Assembly (NCBI GenBank): GCA_039030555.1 | Contig: JBCCDY010000022.1 | Span: 1-64,000, forward strand | Length of the DNA: 64,000 bases | Reading direction: 5' to 3' | Source of the DNA: JBCCDY01 sp039030555 | GTDB lineage: Bacteria > Bacteroidota > Bacteroidia > Cytophagales > Cyclobacteriaceae | Shown here: piece after piece, positions 18,277 to 28,193 of the stretch | Layout of the letters: every line of letters starts with the position of its first letter | Position numbering within the stretch: the stretch's first letter is position 1 | The notes under the pieces: generated by a model | What the model saw: only the letters and a program-made list of their open reading frames with translations | Database searches by the model: none | Told to the model about the DNA's origin: nothing | Program-made: the position numbers and the translations under genes

Positions 18277-20310
18277 TTAACCAGACTTAAACTTTAAAAT
18301 GAATTCAGCTCCAGGATGTTTTTTTATATTCAAAGTACCTCCTATTTGTTCCGTTAAAGAATTGACCAGACGCATTCCCATATTTTTGAGATTTTCAAAA
18401 TCTTTAGGAAGGCCTCTCCCACTATCCCGAACAGTTAGAAGACAAGAAGCATCGTCCTTTACCAGTGAGATGTTCAGTCTTCCTTTTTCGTTTTCATTAA
18501 AGGCATACTTCAAAGCATTAGAAACCAATTCATTCAGTATTAATCCTACCGGTATGGCTATATCAATATCAAGCTTTATACCGTCAACTTTAACAGAACG
18601 TTCTACTTTCGATGATGATCCGTAGGTTTTAAACAGAAAATCACTGAGTTCCTGAATATATTCCTTCATATTTATTTCTGAAAGATGATCATTGCTATAA
18701 AGTTTCTCATGAATTAAAGACATGGATTTTATTCTACTTCTTCCCTCACTAACTACCCTCTTCGCGGAAGGGTCCTCCAGTTTTCTGGATTGAATATTCA
18801 GTATGCTGGAAATAATCTGAAGATTATTTTTCACACGATGGTGTATTTCCTTCAACAGAGTCTCATTCTCAGCATTCTTTTGTCCGATGGTAAGATTTTT
18901 ACTCGCAAGTTCCTCATTAAATTTCTTTTGTCTACTCCAACCCCTTTGGGCAATAAATATTAGTATGGAAAACAATATTATCATACCTATTAAAACCCAT
19001 TGCTTAAAACTCTGCTGGGCTATTTCAGACCTTTGAACATCTAAGCTCGTCTGTTGTAATTCAATAGTCTTTTGTTGCTTTTCAGTCTCATAAAGTGCTA
19101 GCAGTACAGCCTGTTGCCTTGCTTTTTCAGCATTGAATATGCTATCATGACGTTGTTCATATTCCAGTCTTAGTGCCCAGGCTCTACCATGTTCATTCCT
19201 AGCTGCATATACATCAGATAAATACTTTAGCGATTGCACTCTTCTATCTTTTATTCCTTTTTCTATTGATATGGAAAGTGCCTTTTCACCTACCTCCAGA
19301 GCCTTGCCCAACTGATTTAATGATAGATAAATCTGAGTTTGCAGGTTAAGTGTAAACAGTTGGCTCGAATAGTTTCCGATTTCTTCTTTAAGCTTTAGTG
19401 CACTTCCCGAGATATTTAAAGCTAGCTCATAGTTACCCATATCATAATAGGTCTCGGCCAGGTTATGCAATTGAATAGCCGGTTTCATATCAAGATCCAG
19501 GCTGAGCTCCATAGATTTATTAAAGTAATGAAGCGCCGAATCAAAATCACCCTCCTTTTTAGCAATAGTTCCAAAATCGTTAAACAGTGCAACTTTTTGT
19601 CTACTATTTAAGAGATCATTCGACTTAGCCTCATTGAGATACTCTTTTGCTTGTTCCAGCTCATCTTGATAAGTATTGACTAAAGCTATATTCATCAAAT
19701 TACCTACAACCTTGTAATCATAATTATACTCTCTATTCAGTTTGAGAGCTTCAAGCAGGTATTCCAGGGCATTGTTATAATCCCCAATCTCGAGTAGCAG
19801 TTTACCGAGATTATTGAAGAGCGATGATTGACCATTGGTATTATCGAGTTTCTCCTGAATGTATAGTGCCTGTTTATAATATTTCAGGGCTTCGGGGTAA
19901 TTGGATGTTTTTTTATATACTATTCCTAATGCATTATAACATTTGGCCTTCTGCTCATCATTGGAAATGGATTCTGCCAGACTTAGTGCCTCATTAAAAT
20001 AGTATTTAGCACTATCCATTGCATAATGATCCATATGTGAAAAGCCAACATTAACAAGAGCCTGAATAGTGCCTTCATTAAAGTTGATCTCTCGAGACTC
20101 GTTCAGCCCTAAAAAGGAATACTTTTCCGCTTTCTCAAGAGAAATAAAAGCATAGCCGGAACCTAATTCATTTAACGCGTTTACTTTCTCCTTACCTGAA
20201 ATGTTTGTCAAGACATGCTCCAGGCTATCAAGTCTTTTTTGCTGTTGCCCATAGTTTGAGAAGCAAATCATCATCAGGCTGATGGTCAAAATGTTTTTAA
20301 CATTTTTCAT
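18277..20310 (-). CDS. TPR-containing HisKA_2 sensor histidine kinase
   Basis: About 677 residues from the ATG at 20310; a TTG two codons upstream is less likely. A signal peptide is followed by six or more TPRs (AKCYNALGIVYKKTSNYPEA, SLFNNLGKLLLEIGDYNNAL), a coiled coil, one membrane helix (WVLIGMIILFSILIFIAQRG), and a HisKA_2 phosphotransfer region IHHRVKNNLQIISSIL (His near 492) with an ATPase domain ending DSGRGLP. The TPRs face the periplasm. Its partner is the LytTR regulator directly downstream. Confidence 0.9.
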   Translation of the reverse strand: MKNVKNILTISLMMICFSNYGQQQKRLDSLEHVLTNISGKEKVNALNELGSGYAFISLEKAEKYSFLGLNESREINFNEGTIQALVNVGFSHMDHYAMDSAKYYFNEALSLAESISNDEQKAKCYNALGIVYKKTSNYPEALKYYKQALYIQEKLDNTNGQSSLFNNLGKLLLEIGDYNNALEYLLEALKLNREYNYDYKVVGNLMNIALVNTYQDELEQAKEYLNEAKSNDLLNSRQKVALFNDFGTIAKKEGDFDSALHYFNKSMELSLDLDMKPAIQLHNLAETYYDMGNYELALNISGSALKLKEEIGNYSSQLFTLNLQTQIYLSLNQLGKALEVGEKALSISIEKGIKDRRVQSLKYLSDVYAARNEHGRAWALRLEYEQRHDSIFNAEKARQQAVLLALYETEKQQKTIELQQTSLDVQRSEIAQQSFKQWVLIGMIILFSILIFIAQRGWSRQKKFNEELASKNLTIGQKNAENETLLKEIHHRVKNNLQIISSILNIQSRKLEDPSAKRVVSEGRSRIKSMSLIHEKLYSNDHLSEINMKEYIQELSDFLFKTYGSSSKVERSVKVDGIKLDIDIAIPVGLILNELVSNALKYAFNENEKGRLNISLVKDDASCLLTVRDSGRGLPKDFENLKNMGMRLVNSLTEQIGGTLNIKKHPGAEFILKFKSG

Positions 20311-20492
20311 GTTCAAAATTTTGATAAAATCGATAAAAGAGCATATAAAAACGAATTTGGAGATGGATATTTTTCTGTTCCTTCTTTAGTTCAATACAAT
20401 TTCGAACAGTTCTTTTACAATATTTAGCTGTTCATCCCACATGTTTTTTCTTTTGACTATAGGGTTGACATATTCAAAGAAAAATTTGAATT

Positions 20493-20963
20493 ATGCGAAA
20501 GTCAACTTTAAACACTCTGTTAATTATGTTGCTTGTCGGAATCTATTCATGCGATGAAGAAGATTCTCCGAGTTTCAATTTTGAAGACCAGATAGCTCAA
20601 GGTTCCATTGATGGAGATGATTGGACTTTTGCCACGGGAACTGCTAAAGACTTGGGCGGTGGCCAGGAAGGGGTGTCTATTGAATTGTCAAATGTAAGTA
20701 TTTCTGATCCTTGCGATGAGTTCATCTTTCCCTCACAGATACGATTTGCCTTATTTTCAACCTCGATCGGAGTGTTCCCAATTAGTGATGATACTTCCGG
20801 CTTTGCCAATTTTATTGGCATAGGTTTCGTAGAAGGTGCCATTGAAATAGAATCGATTAATAATACAACAGTTTCAGGAAGAGTAGATGTACGTTTTACC
20901 GATCCAGATACTAATGTTATAAGCTTTATCAATGGTGACTTTATGGTTCCATTCTGCAATTAG
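20493..20963 (+). CDS. Hypothetical lipoprotein (beta-rich)
   Basis: A 156-residue protein with a lipoprotein signal ending LLVGIYSCDEED (Cys near residue 20). The mature domain, beginning IAQGSIDGDDWTFATGTAKD and ending in SGRVDVRFTDPDTNVISFINGDF, resembles the DUF6252/DUF5025-like small lipoproteins common in Bacteroidota. It is divergent from the TPR kinase gene. No function is known. Confidence 0.6.
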   Translation: MRKSTLNTLLIMLLVGIYSCDEEDSPSFNFEDQIAQGSIDGDDWTFATGTAKDLGGGQEGVSIELSNVSISDPCDEFIFPSQIRFALFSTSIGVFPISDDTSGFANFIGIGFVEGAIEIESINNTTVSGRVDVRFTDPDTNVISFINGDFMVPFCN

Positions 20964-21181
20964 ACGATATGCATAACAAAATTCAGAGGAATAAAGATTA
21001 TATGGTTAAACCGAGATGTTTTGTTAACCCTTTTGTATTGAAAAGTTCTTTATTCATCGAATTATTCGCCTTTTTATCGATGATATCCTCATCTAAAAGT
21101 GCACGTGAGTAAAATTATGAGTACTTTCTATCATTCTATATCAGCCCAAATTTAATTTAAACAAACATTTACCCAATTAAA

Positions 21182-22873
21182 ATGAACCTGACAATTACCA
21201 AAAAACCCAGCTTCTTGCTAGCCTTAGTTCTATGTATTTCAAGTTTGCTCTATGAACTTAAGGCTCAGGAAAACACTTTTGAAGACGTTCGTATAAGAGC
21301 CTTTTCAGGTGTGCAGCCCTTAGGCAATAACGGCTACTATTTCTCAAGCTTTAGTGGCAAAAACGAAACCAAAGGAGAAAATGATTTCAGACTTACATTT
21401 CTGGATAACGATCTGAATGTAAAAAAGGAAAAAATACTCTCTTTAAGTAAATATTCAGATTTAGCCGGAAGTGCAGCTACGGATAACCACGTGCTGTTCG
21501 TATTCTATGATTACAGCAAAAGGAATGTTACGTATATGACCTTTGATGCAGAAGGTAATACAATTGCTACTCGCGAAATATCGAAGGTTAAACGTAGATT
21601 ACTGACTTCCGAAAACTTTCCTTACGTATTTCCTCAAGGAGATAATTTTGTGGTTGTAAAAGCCGAAAAGGAAGATAAGGTAGGTTACAACATTGAAATG
21701 GTTGATAAGGATCTTAAGTCACTGAATTCTTTAACATTTGCTCCGGAGAAAAAGGAGATGGAAATTCTTGATATCAAAATGCTAGACGATAAGCTTTATG
21801 TGCTTCGACAAACTGCACCAAAAAGTGGAAAGACATTCAGCAATGAAGTAGTGAAACATGATGCCAAAACCGGAGTAGAAGATTATGTATACAGCCTTTA
21901 TGACGGAACACATTCTGGTTACCCAACTTTCGTAAGGGTAAATGAGGGAGGTAATCTTTATACAGGAGGAATGTACTTTGAAGGCACTAAAACAAGTAAT
22001 ACTGATTCTGAAGGCTTCTTTTATCTTCAACTCGATAATTCGGGTAAATCAGTAGCTTATGAAAAGCACGACTGGGGTGAAGTTAAAAAGTTCTTTAAAG
22101 AGAAAGGTACTTCAGCAGTATGGGGTGGTAAAACCAAAATTATTGTACAGGATATCGTATTGAGACCTGACAATTCGCTTGCTGTAATTGGCGAAGCTTT
22201 TAGAAAATCAAAACCTGGAAAAGCTGGTGATGGAAAGAAAGCTTTTGGAATGCCAAAAGCTGGCTTAGGAAGTATTGCTGCTTCAGCATCAGGGGTAAAA
22301 GGACCTAACTGGGCATATACACTTATGGACCTTAACATTTTTGAGTTCGACGCTGAAGGCAACTTTGTAAATGCTAGAAAGATCTTTAAGCCTGATCAAG
22401 TGGTTTATGTGAAAAGTGAGAAAAAAGTACGAGGTCTGAGTATGGCCATGGAGCTTAAAAGAAACGGGTACTTTGGTTACAAATATTCAATTGAAGAAGG
22501 CGAGAAGCAGTATCTCGTAACCAGGATGATTGCGGAAAAAGGCAAACTGATCACCATACCTAAAAAATCGGTTCATTTTATTCCATTAGAAGCATTTGGA
22601 ATAGAAGAATCAGGCTCTGTTGATGTAAGAAGCCCTACTGTTCGAGAAAAGAAGAAAGGTTTTGCCAATGCAGTAGTTGGTGCTGTATCAGCAATAACTG
22701 CTTACGATGAGACCTTATATGATACAACAGATGATTCTACCGATAGCTTTTATTACAACTATGACAATCTGAACGGATCTGTATATCATAATGGTGAATT
22801 GTTGTTCTTTAATTACAATGTTCTTGATGCAACACTAAGAGTATGGAAAGATAAAATTCCGGTAAAAGGATAG
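21182..22873 (+). CDS. Exported protein of unknown function (possibly DUF6770)
   Basis: A 563-residue protein with a signal peptide (SFLLALVLCISSLLYELKA). The rest consists of recurring segments of the form FLDNDLNVKKEKIL, TFDAEGNTIATREI and EFDAEGNFVNARKI, suggesting a beta-propeller-like fold with blades about 50 residues long. I do not recognise a catalytic motif. It resembles a Bacteroidota-specific exported family, perhaps DUF6770. It ends in a hairpin shared with the convergent gene. Confidence 0.6.
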   Translation: MNLTITKKPSFLLALVLCISSLLYELKAQENTFEDVRIRAFSGVQPLGNNGYYFSSFSGKNETKGENDFRLTFLDNDLNVKKEKILSLSKYSDLAGSAATDNHVLFVFYDYSKRNVTYMTFDAEGNTIATREISKVKRRLLTSENFPYVFPQGDNFVVVKAEKEDKVGYNIEMVDKDLKSLNSLTFAPEKKEMEILDIKMLDDKLYVLRQTAPKSGKTFSNEVVKHDAKTGVEDYVYSLYDGTHSGYPTFVRVNEGGNLYTGGMYFEGTKTSNTDSEGFFYLQLDNSGKSVAYEKHDWGEVKKFFKEKGTSAVWGGKTKIIVQDIVLRPDNSLAVIGEAFRKSKPGKAGDGKKAFGMPKAGLGSIAASASGVKGPNWAYTLMDLNIFEFDAEGNFVNARKIFKPDQVVYVKSEKKVRGLSMAMELKRNGYFGYKYSIEEGEKQYLVTRMIAEKGKLITIPKKSVHFIPLEAFGIEESGSVDVRSPTVREKKKGFANAVVGAVSAITAYDETLYDTTDDSTDSFYYNYDNLNGSVYHNGELLFFNYNVLDATLRVWKDKIPVKG

Positions 22874-22895
22874 ATAAGACCAACCTTAAAAGACG

Positions 22896-22923
22896 AGCCT
22901 CTGGTTTTCCAGGGGCTTTTTTA
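22896..22923. terminator. Bidirectional terminator between convergent genes
   Basis: AGCCTCTGG, a TTTT loop and CCAGGGGCT form a hairpin with one wobble pair, followed by T6 on the plus strand; it lies between the stop codons at 22873 and 22921. Confidence 0.75.
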
Positions 22924-23595
22924 TTTTCCAATGTATGGAATGTTTTTAGCCGATTTCTTCATGACCTTCTCAACTATAGCCTCAGAACTACTGGCGGCCC
23001 CTTTATCTATGTAAATCTGGTACCTCCACAGCAAATTACCTGTAGTACCATCTGTAATTTGCATAACGCCATTCGCTTCATGTGCATTTGCAATTGCACC
23101 AACTGTTCCGAATGTAAATATTCTTGTAGCTGTGTTGATGGCCAAAGCTGCCGATTCCGAGAAGGGCTCAGAGGTATTCATAACTCCAAAAACCAGGACA
23201 TCTACCCCTAAAATTTTTGCTATCTCTTTCATCTTGCGGGCTTCAACATCCTTCGCTGAAAAAGAATTCTCTTCCAGAATTTCATTAGTCACATTCACAT
23301 TTTGCAATTCGACCTTCAAGCCCCTTCCCTCTTCTTTCTTTTTAAGAAAATCATAGACACTACTTTGAAAAAGTTGACCGTCTATTTTTTCCATGGTCTC
23401 AATTTGATCTTCAGTAACTTCCTGCAAGTCTTTCTTTAGAAGTTTGGTATTGAACTTAAAAGGTAAAACAGCCATAGTTTGATGATTTTTGGCTATTTGC
23501 TTAAAGAGTGGATGAAAGTATTCGTCTTTCTTCTTTTGCGCAGATAAAATATTGAATATGAGGGAGAAAAGAAGTATTAGAGCTAGATTTTTCAT
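22921..23595 (-). CDS. Exported CsgG-like / periplasmic protein
   Basis: A 224-residue protein with a signal peptide (LALILLFSLIFNILSA). The body shows TMAVLPFKFN near residue 40 and a later EIAKILGVDVLVFGVM and LLWRYQIYIDKGAA, the ordering seen in CsgG-like and GNA1162-like envelope proteins (an AVLPF strand, then a VDVLVFG strand). No lipobox is visible. The family link is tentative. It is divergent from the WD40-caspase gene, whose ATG is 66 bases away. Confidence 0.5.
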   Translation of the reverse strand: MKNLALILLFSLIFNILSAQKKKDEYFHPLFKQIAKNHQTMAVLPFKFNTKLLKKDLQEVTEDQIETMEKIDGQLFQSSVYDFLKKKEEGRGLKVELQNVNVTNEILEENSFSAKDVEARKMKEIAKILGVDVLVFGVMNTSEPFSESAALAINTATRIFTFGTVGAIANAHEANGVMQITDGTTGNLLWRYQIYIDKGAASSSEAIVEKVMKKSAKNIPYIGK

Positions 23596-23661
23596 ATTTT
23601 AGATTATTAACCTCACATCCGTTTCGATGGTGTTGAAGAACTCTGGAATTTTAACAATATC

Positions 23662-25533
23662 ATGAAAATAAGCTTATTTTCAACTCTGGCAGCTGTCTTT
23701 TTATATCCCTTTCAGCTTAGCGCTCAAAATTTTCCATTTAAGACTTTACATAATCACGATGATCAGGTTTTGACCTGTGCCTTCAGTCCTAATAGTAAGT
23801 TATTGGTATCAGGTGCTAAAGATCAGGATATCGTTATCAATAGCATCACAACCAGAAGATCGCTTCTTGAATTGAGTGAACACCGGGAAAATGTTGAAGC
23901 TTCAGCATTCGGTCGAGATGGAAAATATGTATTTACAGGCTCCAGAGGGGTTTTTGTGATCACTGATGTAGAGGAGAATAAAGTTGAGCGAAAGCTTACA
24001 AACCTTTCAGGTATTAAAGAAATCAAAACGACTTCCAATCCGGAAATCGTTTACCTTCTTTCAGGTGATAAAGTCCTTCAACTGAACTGGAAATCTGGAG
24101 TTACCAGAGTAATTCAGAGTAGCGACGCAATAACCTTTGATTTAGATAAAGGTGCCAAAACAGCATTTATCGGATCCGGTAAGATCATAAAGGTGTATAA
24201 TCTGGAAACATTTCAGGTAGAGAAAGAGCTTACGGGACATAAAGGTAAAATACTGTCCCTTGATTATGATCCTGTAAAAGAAAGACTAATATCCAACTCC
24301 TCATCTGATGTTCTATTATGGGATTTGAGTACTGGGGCATCCATACCTTATGAATACAAAAAGTCAAGTCGGGTAGCTTTCAATGAAAACGGAGAATCGA
24401 TCATCATCGCTTCCAAAAATTTTTTCACCCTACGTGAGCTTGAAAGCGCAAAAGAACTGACCATGTTTACAGGCTCTTCTTCCATCGACTATTTCGAGCT
24501 TTCGCCAGATGGCCAGCTGATCGCAGCATTAGTCTCAGCAGCTAAAATAAAATTATTTGATAATCCTTGGGCACCTGAAATTAAAAAAATAGAAGAGCAA
24601 ACAAAAGCTACTGAAAACATTCTACTTTCCTCTAATAACGCTTCAAAAAGTAGCCAGAGTCCACCACAGGATCGGATCGCTGGAAAAGAAATCACATCCT
24701 CTCCTATCAAAAATACCACGGTGGTTTCCATACCGAAATCAGATGTTGATATCAACATTCCTCAAACTGGTAAAAGCAAGGACTTAACCTATGCCCTGAT
24801 TATTGGTAATGAAGACTATCAGTCATTTCAGCTGGGACTAACCAGCGAGGTCAACGTTGATTTTGCCGAAAATGATGCTAGAGTTTTTAGAGAATATGCA
24901 ATAAATACCTTAGGTATCCCTGAACAGAATGTACTGTTTCACATCAATGCCCGAGCGGTTGAGATGCACAGGGCCATCGACAAGCTTAGCCTGCTGGCAA
25001 AGAACTCTCAGGGTAAAGGGGAAATTCTGTTTTATTATGCTGGTCACGGATTTCCAGATGAAATCACCAAAGAGCCTTTTCTGATCCCGGTAGATGTTAG
25101 TGGCTCAGATTTGAAATTTGCGGTTAAGTTGGAAGAAATTTATTCAAAATTATCAGTACACCCCACAAAGAGTACCACCTTTTTTCTAGATGCCTGTTTT
25201 AGTGGGGGAGCAAGAAATCAGGGACTTTTAGCGGCTCGTGGAGTTCGGGTAAAACCAAAAGAAAAGTCGTTGGATGGGAAGCTTGTTGTATTCTCGGCCA
25301 GTAGTGGAGATCAGTCTTCCCTCCCCTACAAAGAAAAAGCTCATGGGCTATTTACCTACTATCTGCTGAAGAAGCTTCAGGAAACCTCAGGAAACATTTC
25401 GTATGGAGATCTATCTTCCTATCTAATTCAGCAAGTAGGAATCAATTCCGTTCTGGTTAACAGTAAAGAGCAAAACCCACAAGTTAACGTAAGCCCTGAT
25501 CTGAATGGGCAATGGCAGTCTTTGGAGTTTTAA
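23662..25533 (+). CDS. WD40-repeat caspase-family (C14) peptidase
   Basis: A 623-residue protein with a signal peptide (about residues 1-21), a WD40-type propeller (HDDQVLTCAFSPNSKLLVSG; HKGKILSLDYDPVKERLISN; about residues 30-305), a Ser/Lys-rich linker, and a caspase-like domain from about residue 372 (YALIIGNEDYQ). The catalytic dyad is visible: His 462 in YYAGHGF and Cys 512 in FFLDACFSGGA. Bacterial caspase homologues (metacaspase/orthocaspase type) cleave after basic residues. The signal peptide suggests export. No dedicated partner is adjacent. Confidence 0.88.
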   Translation: MKISLFSTLAAVFLYPFQLSAQNFPFKTLHNHDDQVLTCAFSPNSKLLVSGAKDQDIVINSITTRRSLLELSEHRENVEASAFGRDGKYVFTGSRGVFVITDVEENKVERKLTNLSGIKEIKTTSNPEIVYLLSGDKVLQLNWKSGVTRVIQSSDAITFDLDKGAKTAFIGSGKIIKVYNLETFQVEKELTGHKGKILSLDYDPVKERLISNSSSDVLLWDLSTGASIPYEYKKSSRVAFNENGESIIIASKNFFTLRELESAKELTMFTGSSSIDYFELSPDGQLIAALVSAAKIKLFDNPWAPEIKKIEEQTKATENILLSSNNASKSSQSPPQDRIAGKEITSSPIKNTTVVSIPKSDVDINIPQTGKSKDLTYALIIGNEDYQSFQLGLTSEVNVDFAENDARVFREYAINTLGIPEQNVLFHINARAVEMHRAIDKLSLLAKNSQGKGEILFYYAGHGFPDEITKEPFLIPVDVSGSDLKFAVKLEEIYSKLSVHPTKSTTFFLDACFSGGARNQGLLAARGVRVKPKEKSLDGKLVVFSASSGDQSSLPYKEKAHGLFTYYLLKKLQETSGNISYGDLSSYLIQQVGINSVLVNSKEQNPQVNVSPDLNGQWQSLEF

Positions 25534-25534
25534 C

Positions 25535-25687
25535 TTACTTATAACGATCAAACATTGACCTTCTCCTTCGAGATTCCATTCTTTCTTCGTGGCCTCTAAA
25601 ATTAGTTAATTCACTATCCGAACGCCCTGAGAACATCAATAGAATAAGATTAAGAATATCTTTTATAATGGATTTAAGTATTTTCAT
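25535..25687 (-). CDS. Small membrane-associated protein (50 aa), putative
   Basis: An ATG at 25685-25687 opens a 50-codon frame on the minus strand ending one base past the caspase gene's stop. Its N-terminus (MKILKSIIKDILNLILLMFS) is an amphipathic or hydrophobic helix and its C-terminus is strongly basic (RMESRRRRSMFDRYK). No homology is recognised. The composition looks like a real small membrane-active protein, and nothing else occupies this gap, but coding status is uncertain. Confidence 0.4.
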   Translation of the reverse strand: MKILKSIIKDILNLILLMFSGRSDSELTNFRGHEERMESRRRRSMFDRYK

Positions 25688-25852
25688 TAGACAGCTTAAA
25701 TCTATTTAACAAAACAGAGGATTTAAAAAGCAAATTTTTAAATATGCAACCCTTTTGCTCAACATAGAAATGATTTTAGCTGCGGACGAATCAATAGTAA
25801 ATTTTTAGGGGGATTAAGACATCTTCCATAGCTTCCTGAAAATTAGTTAATT

Positions 25853-26950
25853 ATGATCTATTTAAACAATGCCGGGACCAGCTGGCCAAAGCCTAAAGAA
25901 GTCCATACGGCTATTTCAGAGTTTGGAAAACTGGATCCCGGAGAATGGCATAACGTTTTCGAAAAAGGTCTGGAGACCGTAACCGCTTTTTTCGACATAA
26001 ATTCCAAAGATCGATTTCTCTTTACAAGCAGTTGTACTTCATCACTGGCAATCGCTTTGAGTGATTTTCCATGGAATAAAGGAGACCGAATTCTGATCAG
26101 CAGCATGGAACACCATGCGCTTTCCCGCTGGTACCATAAACTGATTAGAGAACAAGGTTTAGAGGGTACAGTAATTCCAAGAGCCAAAAATGGACCCTTT
26201 GATCTGGATCTTTTTGAAAAAGAGCTTAAAAAAGGCATTCGGCTGGTTGCCGTTACTATGGCCAGCAATGTCACTGGTGAGTTTCTTCCATACGAAGAGA
26301 TTTTAAGAATGAGTCACCAGTATGGAGCTAAGTGCCTATTGGATGGAGCGCAGGTAGCTGGCCTCTACCCGATAGACATTAACAAGCTTAATCCTGATTT
26401 TTTTGTTTTCGCGGGACATAAAGGAACTCTTGGCCCTCAAGGCATAGGCGGGTTATATATTTCAGATTCCGTTTCAATGGTTTGTCCGAGTGCTATTTGC
26501 CACATTACTTCAAGAATAAAGTCTGCTATAATGCCCTCCTACTGCGATACAGGTTCAGCCAATATGGCTGCAATCGCAGGACTGACTGCAGGGATTCAAT
26601 GGATACGGCAAAAAGGTTTTGACCAGTTAATTAATCATCGAACGCACTTGAGGCTGAGGTTGCAAAAGGGATTGGAAAACCTGAATGAGGTTGAGATTCT
26701 AGGAAATCAAAAAGATAATCTGACAACTGGTGCAATTTCAATCCAATTAAAGCATTCAAACCCGACAATCATCGGCCAAAAACTATGGGACGGTTTCACG
26801 ATAAAAGCTGGAGCGGGCTTCCAGTGTGCCCCAATGGCACATGAAGCACTCGGAACCCATGAACGGGGAGTTTTGAGATTTAGTGTTGGGGTTTTTAACA
26901 AAGAAAGTGAGATAGATCAGGTTCTTTCAAACCTGATCAGAACTACATAG
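25853..26950 (+). CDS. Class V aminotransferase (cysteine desulfurase-like, PLP-dependent)
   Basis: A 365-residue fold-type I PLP enzyme starting YLNNAGTSWPKPKEV, the usual opening of the CsdA/SufS-like class V family. The PLP-binding Lys is in FFVFAGHKGTLGPQG near residue 190, with SSMEHHALSRW and MASNVTGEFLP upstream. A cysteine lies near residue 323 (AGAGFQCAPMAHE), close to where desulfurases carry the active Cys. It could be a cysteine desulfurase or selenocysteine lyase-like enzyme. It is monocistronic, with no Fe-S partner adjacent. Confidence 0.88.
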   Translation: MIYLNNAGTSWPKPKEVHTAISEFGKLDPGEWHNVFEKGLETVTAFFDINSKDRFLFTSSCTSSLAIALSDFPWNKGDRILISSMEHHALSRWYHKLIREQGLEGTVIPRAKNGPFDLDLFEKELKKGIRLVAVTMASNVTGEFLPYEEILRMSHQYGAKCLLDGAQVAGLYPIDINKLNPDFFVFAGHKGTLGPQGIGGLYISDSVSMVCPSAICHITSRIKSAIMPSYCDTGSANMAAIAGLTAGIQWIRQKGFDQLINHRTHLRLRLQKGLENLNEVEILGNQKDNLTTGAISIQLKHSNPTIIGQKLWDGFTIKAGAGFQCAPMAHEALGTHERGVLRFSVGVFNKESEIDQVLSNLIRTT

Positions 26951-26957
26951 CTAGGAA

Positions 26958-27821
26958 TTATCTAAATCGATCGCTCTCTACTTTTCCAACAAATTTCAAT
27001 TCATTGCTACTTCTTCTGGCAGAAAAGGAATTTCCACTCTTAGTTATAGGACCAAAAAAAGTTGCATTCCCCTCTTCATTTGCACTAAAATTACCAAGCC
27101 CAAAGGCATCGTTAAAACCAGCGCCATTCAGATTAAACAAAAAATTTACAGATTGATCTCCCGATGTATAAATTACCACAATAAAATATTCATCGTCAGG
27201 AGCATCATTAGATAATATGAAGCTTTCGAAACCCATGCTGTTATTCCCAATCGGACTTTGAACTGCATTGAAATCTACGATGGAGTTATTTTCTATCACA
27301 ACACCTGTAGCTAATGCCAAATTCAAGTCAGTTAAATCGATATCAACACCTTCTCCTAAAAACCATTCTAAATCAAACTGCACCCCGTTTGTTGGAGCCA
27401 CATCATTATCGGTGATGATCAAATCAAAACTATTTGCCCCTACAGGAATTTGAAGATTTTCAGCATTGGTGATTGTAATAGTTAAAGTATCATTAAAAGA
27501 TTCAATTAACTGTTCATCGATAATCTCTATTTCAAAATCAAAAGAGTTGACGCCAGGAGCTATTGTTATCGGAGAAACCTGGTTAAGCCTGTAGTCGCCA
27601 TTTAAGGCTGCAAAACCACCTAATTCGAAAGAGATGTCAATACTATCCGCCGTATTCGCATCAAAATTAACACTAATCTGATTGTTTATGGAGCTTTCAG
27701 ATATGGTTAAAGATGATTCAGAAAATCCCACACTCGTAGCCACAGGATCATCATCTCCGCAACCAGACAAAAATGCTAAAAGCAAAGGAAGAGCGAAAAA
27801 CAGTATTAATTTTATATTCAT
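26958..27821 (-). CDS. Calx-beta-like lipoprotein
   Basis: 287 residues from the ATG at 27821; an ATG at 27857 would put 12 residues before the signal peptide and is less likely. The signal ends LAFLSGCGDDDP, a lipobox. The N-terminal half (ISFELGGFAALNGDYRL to FNDTLTITITNAENLQI) has the pattern of a Calx-beta domain, with acidic residues that may bind calcium. The C-terminal half is unassigned. Probably surface- or periplasm-exposed. Confidence 0.65.
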   Translation of the reverse strand: MNIKLILFFALPLLLAFLSGCGDDDPVATSVGFSESSLTISESSINNQISVNFDANTADSIDISFELGGFAALNGDYRLNQVSPITIAPGVNSFDFEIEIIDEQLIESFNDTLTITITNAENLQIPVGANSFDLIITDNDVAPTNGVQFDLEWFLGEGVDIDLTDLNLALATGVVIENNSIVDFNAVQSPIGNNSMGFESFILSNDAPDDEYFIVVIYTSGDQSVNFLFNLNGAGFNDAFGLGNFSANEEGNATFFGPITKSGNSFSARRSSNELKFVGKVESDRFR

Positions 27822-28193
27822 AACGTTGTTAAACTGAAAAAGAAGAAATTTAAGCATTTAGAATTTAATGTTCGGGTTTAAACGCTCATCAATGATAGTT
27901 TGCCGACAAAAGCCCAATAAAAATCCATAACAAAGTTCTTACCACTATAATGACCCTCTATTTTGAGATTTTAATATAGGTGCCAAATGTCTAAGGTTTA
28001 TCTATACCATTTTTAAATTTTTCATATCTCGATTATCTTCTTTGAATTCTAATGAATTACACTAAAATAAAGACGGAATCGGGTAACCATTATGTTTTGA
28101 AAAGACATTTCTTTAGGACTCATCTTTAATTCCAAACCAGATTTTAAAATTTCATGTTATCCACTACATAAAGTCTTTCAAATAGGTTTACTT
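27822..28193. other. Intergenic region, nothing recognised
   Basis: About 370 AT-rich bases between divergently oriented genes. I see no ORF, RNA gene or clear palindrome; it presumably holds the promoters of the lipoprotein and HMA-AraC genes. Confidence 0.5.

Noticed and set aside
23662..25687. The WD40-caspase region as a full phage-defence operon
   Set aside because: No effector, nuclease, helicase or second defence gene is adjacent, and the protein carries a signal peptide, which suits an envelope role better.
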